Assembly: GCF_932526225.1 (NCBI RefSeq)
Contig: NC_064043.1
Location: 16,058,085-16,122,084, forward strand
Direction: 5' to 3'
Length of the DNA stretch: 64,000 bases
Source of the DNA: Nematostella vectensis
Lineage: Eukaryota; Cnidaria; Anthozoa; Actiniaria; Edwardsiidae
Shown here: positions 23,201 through 36,818 of the stretch, one piece after another
Layout of the letters: the number at the start of each line of letters is the position of its first letter
How positions within the stretch are numbered: position 1 is the stretch's first letter
Translations under genes and position numbers: made by a program
The notes under the pieces: generated by a model
What the model was told of the DNA's origin: nothing
Databases searched by the model: none
The model's input: only the letters and a program-made list of their open reading frames with translations

Positions 23201-23669
23201 GATTGCTTTGTTCAGAGCAGAAACAGACGAGACATAATTTACAAAGGATCACCCATTTATTCTCTTATCTGTATCACAAGACACGAGAAGATCAGATGAA
23301 AACACGATTTTTCTCATTATAACTTGATAGATTATTTAATATTTTCTATTATAATTATTGATGAAAGAATTGCTTTAAAAGGAAATAAAAGCTCGGCATA
23401 TATAAGCCTTGTATAAATAGGGCACCCTTTTAAGGCCAATGTACAGGCTTGGCATCTTGAAGCGCGAAGCCACAAATATAATTGAGTTAACTAGTATGCA
23501 AGTAAACTTTTGCCCTTGTGTGATTAGCGATTTTCAGATGAAGAAAAATTCTAACTATAACATTAAAAAAGAAAGAATGATAAGAACAGTGACCTCCTTC
23601 CAAGCAGTTAAGGCAGAGCAATTCACAATTCGCAGTTTTTCATTTTTTTATATCTTTTCTCAATCGTTT
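23201..23669. repeat. Divergent core repeat D, second copy
   Basis: This copy is the counterpart of 7500-7968 with only a few differences. These include ACTAGT for ACGAGT near 23,490, which is the common array state, and CTTTTCTC for CTTCTCTC near 23,656. The flanking divergent C and U are also shared with unit 3. Confidence 0.85.
23399..23420 (+). promoter_or_regulatory. Two TATA-box-like motifs, second divergent core
   Basis: TATATAAG (23399-23406) and TATAAATAG (23412-23420) are identical to those in the first D copy, with an ATG at 23439. Confidence 0.3.
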
Positions 23670-23786
23670 GATTGCTTTGTTCAGAGCAGAAACAGACGAG
23701 ACATAATTTACAAAGGATCACCCATTTATTGTCTCTTATCTGATTCACAAGACACGAGAAGGTCAGATGAAAAAAAGATTATATAA
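23439..23786 (+). other. Second copy of the 115-codon open frame
   Basis: The predicted product is identical to that of 7738-8085. The two DNA copies differ at two positions, both synonymous (ACG/ACT for Thr, TTC/TTT for Phe). Two sites are too few to claim selection. The frame crosses from the core into segment C, which suggests it is open by chance. Confidence 0.2.
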
Positions 23787-24606
23787 CTATAAAATTAAAA
23801 CAGAACGAATGATAACAGTACCATCTTCTTCGTGGCGTGTGCTACCTTATAGGAAACAGAGAAGTCCCAAGTATCTGAGAAACCACCTGCGATGTTAGTT
23901 GAAGATAAAGAACAAGGACGGAAACGAAGTTAAAGAAAAACTTAAAAACATTTGAAAATCCTTTTGAATCTCATTTAGATATATTTAAAGAGTCAGACCG
24001 TGCGCACATAGGATCCAGTCACATCCCTGAAACTGGTTTTTCAACTCACTTGCTTCTTCGTGGCGTGTGTTACCTAATAGCAAACAGAGAAGTCCCAAGT
24101 ATCTGAGACTTATTTCTCGACTCTCACATGCCTCTTCGTGGCGTGTCCTACTTTATAGCAAACAGGGAAGTCCAAAATATCAAGCGGTACTAGACCGCTT
24201 GTTGACGTTTCTGGTCGGGACTGGATACTCCCCCGGTTAAGGCTAAGCAGGACAATCAGATTGTGATGCCGAAATTTTTTGACCCGAGGGACCACATGCC
24301 TGCAAACTCTTTTATGGCATCCAAGGCAGAGCACCAGATAATACTAGATGGGTGGCCAGTCTTCAGCAATACCCAATCAAGCAAGCCAAAAAAAAATATG
24401 GCATGTAGTCGTGGGTGGGGGTCTCCTTAGTTTACATGGCTGTTGTCACGCATTACAACGCCCCAGCGAAAGAACGATCTATCCATCACATTTATCTCTT
24501 TGAGATCCTTTGTTTATATTGCCAGTTTGTTGGGAGAACGTGGCATCTCATCAACTAGTGAACACACTGCATCTTGAGGACTAGTGGTTAATCAAAGTCA
24601 AGCACT

Positions 24607-26310
24607 TCAATTTCCCATACAGTCGCCAACAATTCTTGTGACTGTACCCCAGCAGGCAAGGTCACCCCAGGTGGTGTACTGTATATTGGGGAACAAGGAG
24701 AATGGGCGGCCCCTGAACCCTGTCGGTTGTTCATAGAGTATTTCTTGGGCTGGGAAGTTCTTACCCTTGGTAAGTAGCTTTTCCCCTATCATTAACACAT
24801 AATCTAAACATCCTATCTCAAAGATCCCAGGTACCTTCGGAAAGCTAAAATCTTCAGGCTAAAAATAATAAACATAGGCTGAGCAAATACTCCAGTCCAA
24901 ACCCAGTGAGAAAAAAAAGAGAACAAATCAATCGTTTGATTGCTTTGTTCACTGCAGTACCAGACCAGACATAATTTACAGATGAAGATGAAGAATGAAG
25001 ATGAAGAAATGATTTTTATCATTGTAACTTAATAGATTATTTTTTTTTCTATTATAATTATCGATGAGAGATATGCTTTAAGAAGAAATAAAAGCTCCGC
25101 AAATATAAGTTTTGTATCAATAGGGCACCCTTTTAAGGCCTATTGTACAGGCTTGGCATCTTGACGCGCGATGCCACAAATATAATTGAGTTAACTAGTA
25201 TGCAAGTAAACTTTTGCCCTTGTGTGATTAGCGATTTTCAGATGAAGAAACATTATAGCTATAAGATAAAAAAAGAAAGAATGATAACAACAGTAGCATC
25301 CTTCCAAGCAGTTAAGGCAGAGCAATTCACCATTCGCAGTTTTTCATTTTTTATATCTTCTCTCAATCAATTGATTGCTTTGTTCAGAGCAGAAAAAGAC
25401 GAGACATAATTTACAAAGGATCACCCATTTATTCTCTTATCTGATTCACAAGACACGAGAAGATCAGATGAAAAAAAGATTATATCACTATAAAACTAAA
25501 ACAGAACGAATGATAACAACAGTAACATCTTCTTCGTGGCGTGTGCTACCTTATAGGAAACAGAGAAGTCCCAAGTATCTGAGAAACCATCTGCGATGTT
25601 AGTTGAAAATGAAGAACAAGGACAGAAACGAAGTTAAAGAAAAACTTAAAAACATTTGAAAATCTTTTTGAATCTCAATTAGAAATATTTAAAGAATCAG
25701 ACCGTGCGAACATAGGACCCAGTCCCACCCCTGAAACTGATTCTTCAACTCACTTGCTTCTTCGTGGCGTGTGCTACCTAATAGCAAACAGAGAAGTCCC
25801 AAGTATCTGAGACTGATTTCTCGACTCTCACTTGCCTCTTCGTGGCGTGTCCTACTTTATAGCAAACAGAGAAGTCCAAAATATCAAGCGGTACTAGACC
25901 GCTTGTTGACGTTTCTGGTCGGGACTGGATACTCCCCCGGTTAAGGCTAAGCAGGACAATCAGATTGTGATGCCGAAATTTTTTGACCCGAGGGACCACA
26001 TGCCTGCAAACTCTTTTATGGCATCCAAGGCAGAGCACCAGATAATACTAGATGGGTGGCCAGTCTTCAGCAATACCCAGTCAAGCAAGCCAAAAAAAAA
26101 TATGGCATGTAGTCGTGGGTGGGGGTCTCCTTAGTTTACATGGCTGTTGTCACGCATTACAACGCCCCAGCGAAAGAACGATCTATCCATCACATTTATC
26201 TCTTTGAGATCCTTTGTTCATATTGCCAGTTTGTTGGGAGAACGTGGCATCTCATCAACTAGTGAACACACTGCATCTTGAGGACTAGTGGTTAATCAAA
26301 GTCAAGCACT
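24607..26310. repeat. Repeat unit 11, short (1,704 bp), one module
   Basis: The U-to-M junction has the GGCGGCCCCTG allele. The single module is a hybrid: CTCCGC as in M1 near 25,085, then TTTTGCCC and TATAGCTATAAG as in M2, then CGCAGTTTTTC as in M1. The downstream U has the AAAAAAATATGG form near 26,095 and CATCACATTTATC, as in the divergent units. Confidence 0.96.
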
Positions 26311-28019
26311 TCAATTTCCCATACAGTCGCCAACAATTCTTGTGACTGTACCCCAGCAGGCAAGGTCACCCCAGGTGGTGTACTGTATATTGGGGAACAA
26401 GGAGAATGGGCGGCCCCTGAACCCTGTCGGTTGTTCATAGAGTATTTCTTGGGCTGGGAAGTTCTTACCCTTGGTAAGTAGCTTTTCCCCTATCATTAAC
26501 ACATAATCTAAACATCCTATCTCAAAGATCCCAGGTACATTCGGAAAGCTAAAATCTTCAGGCTAAAAATAATAAACATAGGCTGAGCAAATACTCCAGT
26601 CCAAACCCAGTGAGAAAAAAAAAAAGAGAACAAATCACTCGTTTGATTGCTTTGTTCACTGCAGTACCAGACCAGACATAATTTACAGATGAAAATGAAG
26701 AATGAAGATGAAGAAATGATTTTTATCATTGTAACTTAATAGATTATTTATTTTTTTCTATTATAATTATCGATGAGAGATATGCTTTAAGAAGAAATAA
26801 AAGCTCGGCAAATATAAGTTTTGTATCAATAGGGCACCCTTTTAAGGCCTATTGTACAGGCTTGGCATCTTGACGCGCGATGCCACAAATATAATTAAGT
26901 TAACTAGTATGCAAGTAAACTTTTGCCCTTGTGTGATTAGCGATTTTCAGATGAAGAAACATTATAGCTATAAGATAAAAAAAGAAAGAATGATAACAAC
27001 AGTAGCATCCTTCCAAGCAGTTAAGGCAGAGCAATTCACCATTCGCAGTTTTTCATTTTTTATATCTTCTCTCAATCAATTGATTGCTTTGTTCAGAGCA
27101 GAAAAAGACGAGACATAATTTACAAAGGATCACCCATTTATTCTCTTATCTGATTCACAAGACACGAGAAGATCAGATGAAAAAAAGATTATATAACTAT
27201 AAAACTAAAACAGAACGAATGATAACAACAGTAACATCTTCTTCGTGGCGTGTGCTACCTTATAGGAAACAGAGAAGTCCCAAGTATCTGAGAAACCATC
27301 TGCGATGTTAGTTGAAAATGAAGAACAAGGACAGAAACGAAGTTAAAGAAAAACTTAAAAACATTTGAAAATCTTTTTGAATCTCAATTAGAAATATTTA
27401 AAGAATCAGACCGTGCGAACATAGGACCCAGTCCCACCCCTGAAACTGATTCTTCAACTCACTTGCTTCTTCGTGGCGTGTGCTACCTAATAGCAAACAG
27501 AGAAGTCCCAAGTATCTGAGACTGATTTCTCGACTCTCACTTGCCTCTTCGTGGCGTGTCCTACTTTATAGCAAACAGAGAAGTCCAAAATATCAAGCGG
27601 TACTAGACCGCTTGTTGACGTTTCTGGTCGGGACTGGATACTCCCCCGGTTAAGGCTAAGCAGGACAATCAGATTGTGATGCCGAAATTTTTTGACCCGA
27701 GGGACCACATGCCTGCAAACTCTTTTATGGCATCCAAGGCAGAGCACCAGATAATACTAGATGGGTGGCCAGTCTTCAGCAATACCCAGTCAAGCAAGCC
27801 AAAAAAAAATATGGCATGTAGTCGTGGGTGGGGGTCTCCTTAGTTTACATGGCTGTTGTCACGCATTACAACGCCCCAGCGAAAGAACGATCTATCCATC
27901 ACATTTATCTCTTTGAGATCCTTTGTTCATATTGCCAGTTTGTTGGGAGAACGTGGCATCTCATCAACTAGTGAACACACTGCATCTTGAGGACTAGTGG
28001 TTAATCAAAGTCAAGCACT
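26311..28019. repeat. Repeat unit 12, short (1,709 bp), one module
   Basis: This is a close relative of units 11 and 13, with the same GGCGGCCCCTG junction and the AAAAAAATATGG form of U near 27,804. Private changes are GATGAAAATG near 26,689 and ATAATTAAGTT near 26,890. Confidence 0.96.
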
Positions 28020-29728
28020 TCAATTTCCCATACAGTCGCCAACAATTCTTGTGACTGTACCCCAGCAGGCAAGGTCACCCCAGGTGGTGTACTGTATATT
28101 GGGGAACAAGGAGAATGGGCGGCCCCTGAACCCTGTCGGTTGTTCATAGAGTATTTCTTGGGCTGGGAAGTTCTTACCCTTGGTAAGTAGCTTTTCCCCT
28201 ATCATTAACACATAATCTAAACATCCTATCTCAAAGATCCCAGGTACCTTCGGAAAGCTAAAATCTTCAGGCTAAAAATAATAAACATAGGCTGAGCAAA
28301 TACTCCAGTCCAAACCCAGTGAGAAAAAAAAGAGAACAAATCAATCGTTTGATTGCTTTGTTCACTGCAGTACCAGACCAGACATAATTTACAGATGAAG
28401 ATGAAGAATGAAGATGAAGAAATGATTTTTATCATTGTAACTTAATAGATTATTTATTTTTTTCTATTATAATTATCGATGAGAGATATGCTTTAAGAAG
28501 AAATAAAAGCTCCGCAAATATAAGTTTTGTATCAATAGGGCACCCTTTTAAGGCCTATTGTACAGGCTTGGCATCTTGACGCGCGATGCCACAAATATAA
28601 TTGAGTTAACTAGTATGCAAGTAAACTTTTGCCCTTGTGTGATTAGCGATTTTCAGATGAAGAAACATTATAGCTATAAGATAAAAAAAGAAAGAATGAT
28701 AACAACAGTAGCATCCTTCCAAGCAGTTAAGGCAGAGCAATTCACCATTCGCAGTTTTTCATTTTTTATATCTTCTCTCAATCAATTGATTGCTTTGTTC
28801 AGAGCAGAAAAAGACGAGACATAATTTACAAAGGATCACCCATTTATTCTCTTATCTGATTCACAAGACACGAGAAGATCAGATGAAAAAAAGATTATAT
28901 CACTATAAAACTAAAACAGAACGAATGATAACAACAGTAACATCTTCTTCGTGGCGTGTGCTACCTTATAGGAAACAGAGAAGTCCCAAGTATCTGAGAA
29001 ACCATCTGCGATGTTAGTTAAAAATGAAGAACAAGGACAGAAACGAAGTTAAAGAAAAACTTAAAAACATTTGAAAATCTTTTTGAATCTCAATTAGAAA
29101 TATTTAAAGAATCAGACCGTGCGAACATAGGACCCAGTCCCACCCCTGAAACTGATTCTTCAACTCACTTGCTTCTTCGTGGCGTGTGCTACCTAATAGC
29201 AAACAGAGAAGTCCCAAGTATCTGAGACTGATTTCTCGACTCTCACTTGCCTCTTCGTGGCGTGTCCTACTTTATAGCAAACAGGGAAGTCCAAAATATC
29301 AAGCGGTACTAGACCGCTTGTTGACGTTTCTGGTCGGGACTGGATACTCCCCCGGTTAAGGCTAAGCAGGACAATCAGATTGTGATGCCGAAATTTTTTG
29401 ACCCGAGGGATCACATGCCTGCAAACTCTTTTATGGCATCCAAGGCAGAGCACCAGATAATACTAGATGGGTGGCCAGTCTTCAGCAATACCCAGTCAAG
29501 CAAGCCAAAAAAAGAAAATATTGCATGTAGTCGTGGGTGGGGGTCTCCTTAGTTTACATGGCTGTTGTCAAGCATTACAACGCCCCAGCGAAAGAACGAT
29601 CTATCCATCAAGTTTATCTCTTTGAGATCCTTTGTTTATATTGCCAGTTTGTTGGGAGAACGTGGCATCTCGTCAACTAGTGTACATACTGCATCTTGAG
29701 GACTAGTGGTTAATCAAAGTCAAGCACT
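28020..29728. repeat. Repeat unit 13, short (1,709 bp), one module
   Basis: This is the third consecutive short unit and has the GGCGGCCCCTG junction. Its U returns to the common AAAGAAAATATTGC form near 29,510, so it is mosaic relative to units 11 and 12. Private changes are GTTAGTTAAAAATG near 29,013, GAGGGATCACATG near 29,406, and GTTGTCAAGC near 29,564. Confidence 0.96.
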
Positions 29729-32091
29729 TCAATTTCCCATACAGTCGCCAACAATTCTTGTGACTGTACCCCAGCAGGCAAGGTCACCCCAGGTGGTGTA
29801 CTGTATATTGGGGAACAAAGGGAATGGGTGGCCAATGAACCCTGTCGGTTGTTCATAGAGTATTTCTTGGGCTGGGAAGTTCTTACCCTTGGTAAGTAGC
29901 TTTTCCCCTATCATTAACACATAATCTAAACATCCTATCTCAAAGATCCCAGGTACATTCGGAAAGATAAAATCTTCAGGCTAAAAATAATAAACATAGG
30001 CTAAGAAAATACTCCAGTCCAAACCCAGTGAGAAAAAAAAAGAGAACAAATCACTCGTTTGATTGCTTTGTTCACTGCAGTACCAGACCAGACATAATTT
30101 ACAGATGAAGATGAAGAATGAAGATGAAGAAATGATTTTTATCATTGTAACTTAATAGATTATTTTTTTTTCTATTATAATTATCGATGAGAGATATGCT
30201 TTAAGAAGAAGTAAAAGCTCCGCAAATATAAGTTTTGTATCAATAGGGCACCCTTTTAAGGCCTATTGTACAGGCTTGGCATCTTGACGCGCGATGCCAC
30301 AAATATAATTGAGTTGACTAGTATGCAAGTAAACTTTTCCCCTTGTGTGATTAGCGATTTTCAGATGAAGAAACATTATAACTATAACATTAAAAAAGAA
30401 AGAATGATAACAGTAGCATCCTTCCAAGCAGTTAAGGCAGAGCAATTCACCATTCGCAGTTTTTCATTTTTTTATTTTTCGGCCCCTGAACCCTGTCGGT
30501 TGTTCATAGAGTATTTCTTGGGCTGGGAAGTTCTTACCCTTGGTAAGTAGCTTTTCCCCTATCATTAACACATAATCTAAACATCCTATCTCAAAGATCC
30601 CAGGTACATTCGGAAAGCTAAAATCTTCAGGCTAAAAATAATAAACATAGGCTGAGCAAATACTCCAGTCCAAACCCAGTGAGAAAAAAAAAAGAGAACA
30701 AATCACTCGTTTGATTGCTTTGTTCACTGCAGTACCAGACCAGACATAATTTACAGATGAAGATGAAGAATGAAGATGAAGAAATGATTTTTATCATTGT
30801 AACTTAATAGATTATTTATTTTTTTCTATTATAATTATCGATGAGAGATATGCTTTAAGAAGAAATAAAAGCTCGGCAAATATAAGTTTTGTATCAATAG
30901 GGCACCCTTTTAAGGCCTATTGTACAGGCTTGGCATCTTGACGCGCGATGCCACAAATATAATTGAGTTAACTAGTATGCAAGTAAACTTTTGCCCTTGT
31001 GTGATTAGCGATTTTCAGATGAAGAAACATTATAGCTATAAGATTAAAAAAGAAAGAATGATAACAACAGTAGCATCCTTCCAAGCAGTTAAGGCAGAGC
31101 AATTCACCATTCGCAGATTTTCATTTTTTTAAATCTTCTCTCAATCAATTGATTGCTTTGTTCAGAGCAGAAAAAGACGAGACATAATTTACAAAGGACC
31201 ACCCATTTATTCTCTTATCTGATTCACAAGACACGAGAAGATCAGATGAAAAAAAGATTATATCACTATAAAACTAAAACAGAACGAATGATAACAACAG
31301 TAACATCTTCTTCGTGGCGTGTGCTACCTTATAGGAAACAGAGAAGTCCCAAGTATCTGAGAAACCATCTGCGATGTTAGTTGAAAATGAAGAACAAGGA
31401 CAGAAACGAAGTTAAAGAAAAACTTAAAAACATTTGAAAATCTTTTTGAATCTCAATTAGAAATATTTAAAGAATCAGACCGTGCGCACATAGGACCCAG
31501 TCCCACCCCTGAAACTGATTTTTCAACTCACTTGCTTCTTCGTGGCGTGTGCTACCTAATAGCAAACAGAGAAGTCCCAAGTATCTGAGACTGATTTCTC
31601 GACTCTCACTTGCCTCTTCGTGGCGTGTCCTACTTTATAGCAAACAGAGAAGTCCAAAATATCAAGCGGTACTAGACCGCTTGTTGACGTTTCTGGTCGG
31701 GACTGGATACTCCCCCGGTTAAGGCTAAGCAGGACAATCAGATTGTGATGCCGAAATTTTTTGACCCGAGGGACCACATGCCTGCAAACTCTTTTATGGC
31801 ATCCAAGGCAGAGCACCAAATAATACTAGATGGGTGGCCAGTCTTCAGCAATACCCAGTCAAGCAAGCCAAAAAAAGAAAATATTGCATGTAGTCGGGGG
31901 TGGGGGTCTCCTTAGTTTACATGGCTGTTGTCACGCATTACAACGCCCCAGCGAAAGAACGATCTATCCATCAAGTTTATCTCTTTGAGATCCTTTGTTT
32001 ATATTGCCAGTTTGTTGGGAGAACGTGGCATCTCGTCAACTAGTGTACATACTGCATCTTGAGGACTAGTGGTTAATCAAAGTCAAGCACT
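29729..32091. repeat. Repeat unit 14, long (2,363 bp), two modules
   Basis: The two-module form resumes here. Private changes are GGAAAGATAAAATC near 29,961, GCTAAGAAAATAC near 30,000, AGAAGTAAAAG near 30,207, GAGTTGACTAG near 30,311, and TAGTCGGGGGTG near 31,891. M2 ends TTTTTTTAAATC near 31,124, a form shared with units 15 and 16 only. Confidence 0.97.
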
Positions 32092-34455
32092 TCAATTTCC
32101 CATACAGTCGCCAACAATTCTTGTGACTGTACCCCAGCAGGCAAGGTCACCCCAGGTGGTGTACTGTATATTGGGGAACAAAGGGAATGGGTGGCCAATG
32201 AACCCTGTCGGTTGTTCATAGAGTATTTCTTGGGCTGGAAAGTTCTTACCCTTGGTAAGTAGCTTTTCCCCTATCATTAACACATAATCTAAACATCCTA
32301 TCTCAAAGATCCCAGGTACATTCGGAAAGCTAAAATCTTCAGGCTAAAAATAATAAACATAGGCTGAGCAAATACTCCAGTCCAAACCCAGTGAGAAAAA
32401 AAAAAGAGAACAAATCACTCGTTTGATTGCTTTGTTCACTGCAGTACCAGACCAGACATAATTTACAGATGAAGATGAAGAATGAAGATGAAGAAATGAT
32501 TTTTATCATTGTAACTTAATAGATTATTTTTTTTTCTATTATAATTATCGATGAGAGATATGCTTTAAGAAGAAATAAAAGCTCCGCAAATATAAGTTTT
32601 GTATCAATACGGCACCCTTTTAAGGCCTATTGTACAGGCTTGGCATCTTGACGCGCGATGCCACAAATATAATTGAGTTAACTAGTATGCAAGTAAACTT
32701 TTCCCCTTGTGTGATTAGCGATTTTCAGATGAAGAAACATTATAACTATAACATTAAAAAAGAAAGAATGATAACAGTAGCATCCTTCCAAGCAGTTAAG
32801 GCAGAGCAATTCACCATTCGCAGTTTTTCATTTTTTCATTTTTCGGCCCCTGAACCCTGTCGGTTGTTCATAGAGTATTTCTTGGGCTGGGAAGTTCTTA
32901 CCCTTGGTAAGTAGCTTTTCCCCTATCATTAACACATAATCTAAACATCCTATCTCAAAGATCCCAGGTACATTCGGAAAGCTAAAATCTTCAGGCTAAA
33001 AATAATAAACATAGGCTGAGCAAATACTCCAGTCCAAACCCAGTGAGAAAAAAAAAAGAGAACAAATCACTCGTTTGATTGCTTTGTTCACTGCAGTACC
33101 AGACCAGACATAATTTACAGATGAAGATGAAGAATGAAGATGAAGAAATGATTTTTATCATTGTAACTTAATAGATTATTTATTTTTTTCTATTATAATT
33201 ATCGATGAGAGATATGCTTTAAGAAGAAATAAAAGCTCGGCAAATATAAGTTTTGTATCAATAGGGCACCCTTTTAAGGCCTATTGTACAGGCTTGGCAT
33301 CTTGACGCGCGATGCCACAAATATAATTGAGTTAACTAGTATGCAAGTAAACTTTTGCCCTTGTGTGATTAGCGATTTTCAGATGAAGAAACATTATAGC
33401 TATAAGATTAAAAAAGAAAGAATGATAACAACAGTAGCATCCTTCCAAGCAGTTAAGGCAGAGCAATTCACCATTCGCAGATTTTCATTTTTTTAAATCT
33501 TCTCTCAATCAATTGATTGCTTTGTTCAGAGCAGAAAAAGACGAGACATAATTTACAAAGGACCACCCATTTATTCTCTTATCTGATTCACAAGACACGA
33601 GAAGATCAGATGAAAAAAAGATTATATCACTATAAAACTAAAACAGAACGAATGATAACAACAGTAACATCTTCTTCGTGGCGTGTGCTACCTTATAGGA
33701 AACAGAGAAGTCCCAAGTATCTGAGAAACCATCTGCGATGTTAGTTGAAAATGAAGAACAAGGACAGAAACGAAGTTAAAGAAAAACTTAAAAACATTTG
33801 AAAATCTTTTTGAATCTCAATTAGAAATATTTAAAGAATCAGACCGTGCGAACATAGGACCCAGTCCCACCCCTGAAACTGATTTTTCAACTCACTTGCT
33901 TCTTCGTGGCGTGTGCTACCTAATAGCAAACAGAGAAGTCCCAAGTATCTGAGACTGATTTCTCGACTCTCACTTGCCTCTTCGTGGCGTGTCCTACTTT
34001 ATAGCAAACAGAGAAGTCCAAAATATCAAGCGGTACTAGACCGCTTGTTGACGTTTCTGGTCGGGACTGGATACTCCCCCGGTTAAGGCTAAGCAGGACA
34101 ATCAGATTGTGATGCCGAAATTTTTTGACCCGAGGGACCACATGCCTGCAAACTCTTTTATGGCATCCAAGGCAGAGCACCAAATAATACTAGATGGGTG
34201 GCCAGTCTTCAGCAATACCCAGTCAAGCAAGCCAAAAAAAGAAAATATTGCATGTAGTCGTGGGTGGGGGTCTCCTTAGTTTACATGGCTGTTGTCACGC
34301 ATTACAACGCCCCAGCGAAAGAACGATCTATCCATCAAGTTTATCTCTTTGAGATCCTTTGTTTATATTGCCAGTTTGTTGGGAGAACGTGGCATCTCGT
34401 CAACTAGTGTACATACTGCATCTTGAGGACTAGTGGTTAATCAAAGTCAAGCACT
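32092..34455. repeat. Repeat unit 15, long (2,364 bp), two modules
   Basis: This unit belongs to the 14-16 subgroup (TTTTTTTAAATC near 33,488). Private changes are GGCTGGAAAG near 32,232 and AATACGGCACC near 32,606. It has GTGCGAACAT near 33,846. Confidence 0.97.
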
Positions 34456-36818
34456 TCAATTTCCCATACAGTCGCCAACAATTCTTGTGACTGTACCCCA
34501 GCAGGCAAGGTCACCCCAGGTGGTGTACTGTATATTGGGGAACAAAGGGAATGGGTGGCCAATGAACCCTGTCGGTTGTTCATAGAGTATTTCTTGGGCT
34601 GGGAAGTTCTTACCCTTGGTAAGTAGCTTTTCCCCTATCATTAACACATAATCTAAACATCCTATCTCAAAGATCCCAGGTACATTCGGAAAGCTAAAAT
34701 CTTCAGGCTAAAAATAATAAACATAGGCTGAGCAAATACTCCAGTCCAAACCCAGTGAGAAAAAAAAAGAGAACAAATCACTCGTTTGATTGCTTTGTTC
34801 ACTGCAGTACCAGACCAGACATAATTTACAGATGAAGATGAAGAATGAAGATGAAGAAATGATTTTTATCATTGTAACTTAATAGATTATTTTTTTTTCT
34901 ATTATAATTATCGATGAGAGATATGCTTTAAGAAGAAATAAAAGCTCCGCAAATATAAGTTTTGTATCAATAGGGCACCCTTTTAAGGCCTATTGTACAG
35001 GCTTGGCATCTTGACGCGCGATGCCACAAATATAATTGAGTTAACTAGTATGCAAGTAAACTTTTCCCCTTGTGTGATTAGCGATTTTCAGATGAAGAAA
35101 CATTATAACTATAACATTAAAAAAGAAAGAATGATAACAGTAGCATCCTTCCAAGCAGTTAAGGCAGAGCAATTCACCATTCGCAGTTTTTCATTTTTTC
35201 ATTTTTCGGCCCCTGAACCCTGTCGGTTGTTCATAGAGTATTTCTTGGGCTGGGAAGTTCTTACCCTTGGTAAGTAGCTTTTCCCCTATCATTAACACAT
35301 AATCTAAACATCCTATCTCAAAGATCCCAGGTACATTCGGAAAGCTAAAATCTTCAGGCTAAAAATAATAAACATAGGCTGAGCAAATACTCCAGTCCAA
35401 ACCCAGTGAGAAAAAAAAAAGAGAACAAATCACTCGTTTGATTGCTTTGTTCACTGCAGTACCAGACCAGACATAATTTACAGATGAAGATGAAGAATGA
35501 AGATGAAGAAATGATTTTTATCATTGTAACTTAATAGATTATTTATTTTTTTCTATTATAATTATCGATGAGAGATATGCTTTAAGAAGAAATAAAAGCT
35601 CGGCAAATATAAGTTTTGTATCAATAGGGCACCCTTTTAAGGCCTATTGTACAGGCTTAGCATCTTGACGCGCGATGCCACAAATATAATTGAGTTAACT
35701 AGTATGCAAGTAAACTTTTGCCCTTGTGTGATTAGCGATTTTCAGATGAAGAAACATTATAGCTATAAGATTAAAAAAGAAAGAATGATAACAACAGTAG
35801 CATCCTTCCAAGCAGTTAAGGCAGAGCAATTCACCATTCGCAGATTTTCATTTTTTTAAATCTTCTCTCAATCAATTGATTGCTTTGTTCAGAGCAGAAA
35901 AAGACGAGACATAATTTACAAAGGACCACCCATTTATTCTCTTATCTGATTCACAAGACACGAGAAGATCAGATGAAAAAAAGATTATATCACTATAAAA
36001 CTAAAACAGAACGAATGATAACAACAGTAACATCTTCTTCGTGGCGTGTGCTACCTTATAGGAAACAGAGAAGTCCCAAGTATCTGAGAAACCATCTGCG
36101 ATGTTAGTTGAAAATGAAGAACAAGGACAGAAACGAAGTTAAAGAAAAACTTAAAAACATTTGAAAATCTTTTTGAATCTCAATTAGAAATATTTAAAGA
36201 ATCAGACCGTGCGCACATAGGACCCAGTCCCACCCCTGAAACTGATTTTTCAACTCACTTGCTTCTTCGTGGCGTGTGCAACCTAATAGCAAACAGAGAA
36301 GTCCCAAGTATCTGAGACTGATTTCTCGACTCTCACTTGCCTCTTCGTGGCGTGTCCTACTTGATAGCAAACAGAGAAGTCCAAAATATCAAGCGGTACT
36401 AGACCGCTTGTTGACGTTTCTGGTCGGGACTGGATACTCCCCCGGTTAAGGCTAAGCAGGACAATCAGATTGTGATGCCGAAATTTTTTGACCCGAGGGA
36501 CCACATGCCTGCAAACTCTTTTATGGCATCCAAGGCAGAGCACCAAATAATACTAGATGGGTGGCCAGTCTTCAGCAATACCAAGTCAAGCAAGCCAAAA
36601 AAAGAAAATATTGCATGTAGTCGTGGGTGGGGGTCTCCTTAGTTTACATGGCTGTTGTCACGCATTACAACGCCCCAGCGAAAGAACGATCTATCCATCA
36701 AGTTTATCTCTTTGAGATCCTTTGTTTATATTGCCAGTTTGTTGGGAGAACGTGGCATCTCGTCAACTAGTGTACATACTGCATCTTGAGGACTAGTGGT
36801 TAATCAAAGTCAAGCACT
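34456..36818. repeat. Repeat unit 16, long (2,363 bp), two modules
   Basis: This unit belongs to the 14-16 subgroup. Private changes are GGCTTAGCATC near 35,655, which breaks the M hairpin stem, plus GTGTGCAACC near 36,274 and ATACCAAGTC near 36,579. R3 has CTTGATAGC near 36,360 as in units 4 and 5. Confidence 0.97.

Larger units (their letters stand above)
22437..24606. repeat. Repeat unit 10 (2,170 bp), one module plus one divergent core
   Basis: An ordinary M1-like module is followed 466 bp later by the divergent core. The unit then continues through the same divergent C and U as unit 3. It equals unit 3 minus one ~650-bp module (2,820 against 2,170 bp), a simple product of unequal exchange. 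Differences from unit 3 in the divergent stretch are few, for example near 23,097, 23,490 and 23,656. Confidence 0.96.
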
